Below the pieces are notes generated by a model. That model had not been told where the DNA came from, searched no databases, and saw only the letters and a list, made by a program, of their open reading frames with translations. Of a stretch of DNA of 64,000 bases, positions 60,391 through 64,000 are shown in pieces. Numbering within the stretch: position 1 is the stretch's first letter; each line of letters opens with the position of its first letter. The position numbers were made by a program, and so were the translations under genes. The DNA is from Microbacterium sp. 1S1 (GTDB taxonomy: Bacteria; Actinomycetota; Actinomycetes; Actinomycetales; Microbacteriaceae). The stretch spans positions 1,860,001-1,924,000 of the forward strand of contig NZ_CP043430.1 in NCBI RefSeq assembly GCF_008271365.1. The letters are read 5' to 3'.

Positions 60391-61122
60391 TCAGGGCGCG
60401 CCGAGCGACGGCGAGAGCGGCTGCAGGGCGATCAGCAGGCATGCCGTCCAGTGGCACAGGAACGCCAGGACCGTGCACACGTGGAAGATCTCGTGGAAGC
60501 CGAAGTGGCCGGGCCACGGGTTGGGCTTCTTGAGCGCGTAGACGACGGCGCCGCCCGTGTAGAGCAGACCGCCGACGATCACGAGCACCATCATCGCCAC
60601 GTTGGCGTTGAGCAGGTCGACGAGGTACATCACCGCAGCCCAGCCGAGCAGCAGGTAGAGCGCCACGTAGAGCCAGCGCGGCGCATTGATCCAGAAGACG
60701 CGGAAGAGGATGCCGAGGAGGGCCCCGCTCCAGACCAGCGTCAGCAGCAGCACCCCCTTCTCCGGGGGCAGTGCCAGAGTCGCGAGCGGCGTGTACGTGC
60801 CGGCGATGAGCAGCAGGATGTTCGCATGATCGATGCGCTTGAGGATCGCCTTCACCCGAGGCCGCCAGTTGAAACGGTGGTAGACGGCCGAGTTCCCGAA
60901 CAGGAGCAGCGAGGTGACCATGAAGACCACGGCGGCCCACTTCGCGGCCGCGCCCTGCGACAGCACGATGAGGACGATGCCGGCGGCGACCGCGACGGGG
61001 AACGTCCCGGCGTGGATCCATCCGCGCCAGGTCGGTTTGATCTCGGTCGCGGCATCGGCGGCTGCCGCTTCCAGCAGCGGCAGCTTGGGGACATCGGTGC
61101 CGGTCTGATCGGAAGTGCTCAC
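60391..61122 (-). CDS. Hemolysin III-family membrane protein (PAQR-like)
   Basis: A 243-aa, 7-helix protein of the Hly-III/YqfA group. The family's NSAVYHRFNW motif lies at ~105 and LLLIAGTYTPLATLALP at ~132; the C-terminal H-containing segment is HFGFHEIFHVCTVLAFLCHW (~205-225). These His residues form the metal site of PAQR-type proteins. The name does not imply haemolysis; a role in membrane lipid or zinc biology is more likely. GTG start 6 nt after TAGAGT. Confidence 0.93.
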   Translation of the reverse strand: MSTSDQTGTDVPKLPLLEAAAADAATEIKPTWRGWIHAGTFPVAVAAGIVLIVLSQGAAAKWAAVVFMVTSLLLFGNSAVYHRFNWRPRVKAILKRIDHANILLLIAGTYTPLATLALPPEKGVLLLTLVWSGALLGILFRVFWINAPRWLYVALYLLLGWAAVMYLVDLLNANVAMMVLVIVGGLLYTGGAVVYALKKPNPWPGHFGFHEIFHVCTVLAFLCHWTACLLIALQPLSPSLGAP

Positions 61123-61128
61123 GTGCTC

Positions 61129-61134
61129 ACTCTA
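61129..61134 (-). promoter_or_regulatory. -10 box of hemolysin III gene (leaderless)
   Basis: TAGAGT on the minus strand, 6 nt before the GTG at 61122. Confidence 0.55.
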
Positions 61135-61203
61135 AGCCGGAGCGCATGCCCCGACCCGTACATGTCCCCAGGCTGTGCAGCGGCGCGGGAGGGCGGGGCA
61201 GGG

Positions 61204-61209
61204 TAGCGT
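61204..61209 (+). promoter_or_regulatory. -10 box of uppS (leaderless)
   Basis: TAGCGT, then GGGTGG and GTG at 61216. It supports that GTG rather than the ATG 3 nt downstream. Confidence 0.55.
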
Positions 61210-61215
61210 GGGTGG

Positions 61216-61998
61216 GTGATGTCACGCGAGAGCCCGGGGCGCGGGCCGCTGTACCGGCTGTACACCAGCCGGCTGCGTCGTCACCTCGACCCGAGCACCG
61301 TTCCGCATCACGTCGCGATGATGATCGACGGCAACCGCCGATGGGCGCGGCAGCTCGGCTTCGACACCCCCGCCGAAGGCCATCGGGCGGGGGCGGCCAA
61401 GATGCAGGAGTTCCTCGGCTGGTGCGACGAGCTGGGGGTGCGGGTCGTCTCGCTCTACCTGCTCTCCAGCGACAACCTGCGCAAACGGGACTCGGCGGAG
61501 CTCGCCGACCTCATCGAGATCATCGCGGAGCTCGCCGAAGCCCTCTCTCAGAAGGGGAACTGGCGAGTCAAGCACGTCGGCCGCTCGGACATCCTTCCCG
61601 CCGAGCTGGCGCGCGTGCTCGCGGACGCGGAGAACAGGACGAAGGAGCACACCGGCCTGCACGTGAATCTCGCCGTCGGCTACGGGGGCCGCAACGAGAT
61701 CGTCGACGCGGTGCGCAGCATCATCACGAAGCACGAGGCGTCGGGCGGCACCATGGAGGACCTCGCGGCGCAGCTCACCCCGGAGATGATCGGGGAGCAC
61801 CTCTACACGGGAGGTCAGCCCGACCCCGACCTCGTGATCCGAACGAGCGGCGAGCAGCGGCTGAGCGACTTCCTGCTGTGGCAGAGCGCCCACAGCGAGT
61901 TCTACTTCGTCGAGGCGCTCGGCCCCGACCTCCGGCAGGTCGACTTCCTCCGCGCGATCCGGGACTTCGCCGACAGGGATCGACGATTCGGACGGTGA
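61216..61998 (+). CDS. uppS: Polyprenyl (decaprenyl/undecaprenyl) diphosphate synthase
   Basis: A 260-aa cis-prenyltransferase that builds the lipid carrier for cell-wall synthesis. The pyrophosphate site is HVAMMIDGNRRWARQLGFDT (catalytic Asp, ~37-56). Later blocks are VVSLYLLSSDNLRKRDSAEL, NLAVGYGGRNEIVDAV and DPDLVIRTSGEQRLSDFLLW, followed by SEFYFVEALGPDLRQVDFLR. GTG start 6 nt after the -10 box. Followed by an aminotransferase 33 nt downstream. Confidence 0.97.
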   Translation: MMSRESPGRGPLYRLYTSRLRRHLDPSTVPHHVAMMIDGNRRWARQLGFDTPAEGHRAGAAKMQEFLGWCDELGVRVVSLYLLSSDNLRKRDSAELADLIEIIAELAEALSQKGNWRVKHVGRSDILPAELARVLADAENRTKEHTGLHVNLAVGYGGRNEIVDAVRSIITKHEASGGTMEDLAAQLTPEMIGEHLYTGGQPDPDLVIRTSGEQRLSDFLLWQSAHSEFYFVEALGPDLRQVDFLRAIRDFADRDRRFGR

Positions 61999-62031
61999 CC
62001 CGGGTGTGCGCGCCCGTGCCAGAATGACGCA

Positions 62032-63162
62032 GTGAGCACACTGGACGACTACGTCGGTACGTTCGACGCCGAGCCGGGATACCTGAACTGGGCGGCGTTC
62101 GGCCCCGTCTCGCCCTCGGTCCGGGCGGAGGTCTTCGCGGACGCGGATCTGCTCGGCAGCGGACGGCCCTCGTCACTGGCTCTGGTGGGGGAGCGGATCG
62201 GACAGGCGAAGGACGTCATCGCCGAGCTCCTCGATGCGGAGGCGGCGGACGTCACCCTGCAACCGTCGTCGACGCATGGCCTCATGCACGCGCTCTACGG
62301 CATCGCCGGCGGGGTCATCGCCAGCACGGCGGAGTTCCCGAGCGTCAGCCTCACCCTGGAACGCGCGGCGACCGCATCGGACCACGCGCTCACACCCCGC
62401 TGGGTCACCCCCGGCGACGGGCGGGTCACCCCCGACGTCGTGGCCGCCGCGCTGGACGATGACGTCGTGGCGCTGGCCGTCAGCCACGTCGACTTCCGAA
62501 CGGGATACCGGGCGGATCTGACCGCGCTGCGCGAGGTCCTCGGCCCGGACCGGCTCCTCATCGTCGATGCCGTGCAGTCCTTCGGCGTGATCGACGCCGA
62601 CTACAGCGTCGCGGACGTCGTCGTCGGCCACGGTTACAAGTGGCTCCGGGCCGGCCGCGGCACCGGCTTCGCGTGGTTCTCGTCGCGCGCGCGGGAACGG
62701 ATCGCGCCCGTGCTCTCCGGCATCACCGGCACGACCGCGAGCGGGCTGTTCGTCGACGAGCTCCCCGCGCCGGCGGCCGGTGCGCAGGCCTACACGGTCA
62801 GCATGCCGGACCCGCTGGCCGCCGGTCGGCTCGCGATCGGCGCGCGCGACGTGCGTGACGCGGGCGTCGCGGCGATCGAGGAGCGGGTCGCCGCGCACGT
62901 GGATGCGGTGATCGCGATCGCCGACCGGCACGGCATCGCCGTCGCATCGCCGCGGGAGCGGAGAGAGCGTGCCGGGATCGTCGCGCTCGCCCCCGACGAT
63001 CCCGCTCGGCTGGCGGCGGCCCTCGCCAACGCCGGGGTCGTCGTCACCGCTCGCGGCGGGTCGATTCGGGTGGCGCCCCACGCCGGCACCGACGCCCAGA
63101 CCCTCGACCTCCTCGACGAGACGCTCGGCGCGCTCGGCACGGAATCGTTCATCGTCCCGTAA
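62032..63162 (+). CDS. Class V aminotransferase-like PLP enzyme
   Basis: A 376-aa fold-type I PLP protein. N-terminal substrate loop: [20 protein letters not shown]. The PLP-binding Asp lies in [20 protein letters not shown], and the cofactor Lys in [20 protein letters not shown] (~203). It is related to cysteine desulfurase/isopenicillin epimerase-type members, but the missing Cys loop argues against a desulfurase. Substrate unknown. GTG 62032 lies 6 nt after CAGAAT. Confidence 0.88.
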   Translation: MSTLDDYVGTFDAEPGYLNWAAFGPVSPSVRAEVFADADLLGSGRPSSLALVGERIGQAKDVIAELLDAEAADVTLQPSSTHGLMHALYGIAGGVIASTAEFPSVSLTLERAATASDHALTPRWVTPGDGRVTPDVVAAALDDDVVALAVSHVDFRTGYRADLTALREVLGPDRLLIVDAVQSFGVIDADYSVADVVVGHGYKWLRAGRGTGFAWFSSRARERIAPVLSGITGTTASGLFVDELPAPAAGAQAYTVSMPDPLAAGRLAIGARDVRDAGVAAIEERVAAHVDAVIAIADRHGIAVASPRERRERAGIVALAPDDPARLAAALANAGVVVTARGGSIRVAPHAGTDAQTLDLLDETLGALGTESFIVP

Positions 63163-63320
63163 CGAATCGCTGGCGTGTCGAGTCCGTGGAAAACCCTCGG
63201 GCGGTCGTACGGTCAAGGCATTGGGCAAGGCGCCCGGTCGGGTCGGCCTCAGGTTCGCGACTCGTGACCCCCTGGTCGACTCGTTCGAATAGCCGGGAAT
63301 CCCCGGGTCGGGAGTGGGTC
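63163..63320. other. Intergenic region upstream of phoH
   Basis: 158 nt with no recognisable RNA element or long palindrome; only a short CCGGGAATCCCCGG half-palindrome (63291-63304) near the phoH start, which may be the promoter or operator. Confidence 0.35.
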
Positions 63321-64000
63321 GTGACCACACGTTCAGCGCAGCAGTCCACCAGCACCGCGCAGCAGTCCACCCGTCAGACGACGAGACAGGCGGCGGCCGC
63401 AGAACCCGATCAGGATCTGCGCACCTACGTCCTCGACACCTCGGTCCTGCTGAGCGATCCGCAGGCATTCTTCCGCTTCGCGGAGCACTCGGTCGTGCTC
63501 CCGGTGGTGGTCATCACCGAGCTCGAGGGCAAGCGGCACGACCCGGAGATCGGGTACTTCGCGCGGCAGGCGCTGCGGCACCTCGACGACCTCCGCGTCG
63601 AGCACGGCCGCCTCGACTTTCCCGTCGAGGTCGGCGAAGGCGGCACGCTGCGGGTCGAGCTGAGCAACGCCGACCTCTCGGTCCTCCCCGCCGGCATCCG
63701 CCTCAGCGACAACGACAGCCGCATCCTCTCGGTGGCGATGCACCTTGCGCAGGACGGACAGGACGTCACCATCGTCTCGAAGGACCTCCCGATGCGGGTC
63801 AAGGCCGCGTCGCTCGGGCTGCGCGCCGAGGAGTACCTGGCGGAGCAGGCCGTGGACTCGGGGTGGACGGGCATCGCCACCCTCGACCTCTCCGGCGACG
63901 ACATCAGCGACCTCTACGAGAGCGAGGTCGGGATCAGCGAAGACGTGCATGGGCTCCCGGTCAACACCGGGCTCATCATCCACTCCGAGCGCGGGTCGGC
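63321..64000 (+). CDS. phoH: PhoH-family ATPase with N-terminal PIN domain, 5' part
   Basis: The first ~226 residues of a PIN-PhoH protein; the rest lies beyond the window. After a Ser/Gln/Thr-rich lead with a repeated AQQST (~5-20), the PIN ribonuclease domain starts with [20 protein letters not shown] (first catalytic Asp) and continues [20 protein letters not shown], with the third acid in [20 protein letters not shown]. The PhoH ATPase P-loop would lie downstream. PIN-PhoH proteins are coupled RNA helicase/ribonucleases. GTG start at 63321. Confidence 0.88.
   Translation, partial: MTTRSAQQSTSTAQQSTRQTTRQAAAAEPDQDLRTYVLDTSVLLSDPQAFFRFAEHSVVLPVVVITELEGKRHDPEIGYFARQALRHLDDLRVEHGRLDFPVEVGEGGTLRVELSNADLSVLPAGIRLSDNDSRILSVAMHLAQDGQDVTIVSKDLPMRVKAASLGLRAEEYLAEQAVDSGWTGIATLDLSGDDISDLYESEVGISEDVHGLPVNTGLIIHSERGS

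Noticed and set aside
60391..61122. Haemolysin (virulence) role for the Hly-III protein
   Set aside because: The family is PAQR-like and common in harmless bacteria; the name is historical.

Overview
The window is an ordinary stretch of chromosome from a high-GC Gram-positive actinobacterium. The gene content and order suggest Microbacteriaceae, most likely Microbacterium; this is inferred from family knowledge and not from a database search. Supporting signs are strong G/C bias at third codon positions, many GTG starts, ATGA/GTGA overlaps inside operons, actinobacterial neighbourhoods (eno-ftsB-DUF501; greA-DUF4307-hemolysin III-uppS-phoH), a GTP-dependent PEP carboxykinase and a RamB-like regulator. 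I see no prophage, insertion sequence, CRISPR array or plasmid backbone.

Layout. 1-3.1 kb: the 3' part of a peptide/nickel-type ABC importer operon, with a permease-ATPase fusion. 3.1-5.5 kb: TetR regulator, alpha/beta hydrolase and O-methyltransferase-like gene. 5.6-9.7 kb: amidohydrolase (-), a long 480-aa glyceraldehyde-3-phosphate dehydrogenase, and an AlkZ-like winged-helix protein flanked by two copies of a palindromic repeat. 9.8-13.2 kb: RamB-like regulator divergent from pckG. 13.3-17.3 kb: ABC exporter, small HTH gene with a double operator, VapC toxin remnant, MHS-type transporter. 17.4-22.6 kb: phosphoesterase plus unknown gene, then the riboflavin operon ribD-ribE-ribBA-ribH behind an FMN riboswitch. 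22.6-28.5 kb: Fpg/Nei glycosylase, GNAT, mfd, hexapeptide protein. 28.5-36 kb: gdhA, ppc, nhaA, mazG, hisS. 36-43.2 kb: SGNH hydrolase, VOC protein, AraC regulator, APC transporter, DUF4442, then a YtrA-type GntR/DUF1648/CPBP operon. 43.2-48.6 kb: eno, ftsB-like, DUF501, S8 protease, NDH-2. 48.7-54.3 kb: two unknown genes (the second behind a manganese-type yybP-ykoY riboswitch), tRNA-Leu(UAA), a PLP enzyme coupled to an FAD sugar-lactone oxidase, LemA. 54.3-64 kb: membrane-anchored unknown coupled to a YcaQ/AlkX-like glycosylase, AI-2E family transporter, ilvA, greA, DUF4307, hemolysin III, uppS, class V aminotransferase and the start of phoH.

How the genes fit together. pckG, ppc, eno and the GapB-like dehydrogenase sit at the PEP/glycolysis-gluconeogenesis node, with a RamB-like regulator adjacent. 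The riboflavin operon supplies flavin under FMN feedback. DNA repair is represented by mfd, Fpg/Nei and two different winged-helix glycosylase-like proteins.

The most unusual items are: a Mn2+-type riboswitch in front of an uncharacterised protein; a dispersed intergenic palindrome family; a short element inserted in frame in both ribE and ppc; a tandem GTCAA-N6-TTGAC operator in front of a 68-aa HTH gene; a compact class-I-shaped tRNA with a UAA anticodon; and at least 15 genes whose -10 box lies 6-7 nt before the start codon, which implies widespread leaderless transcription.
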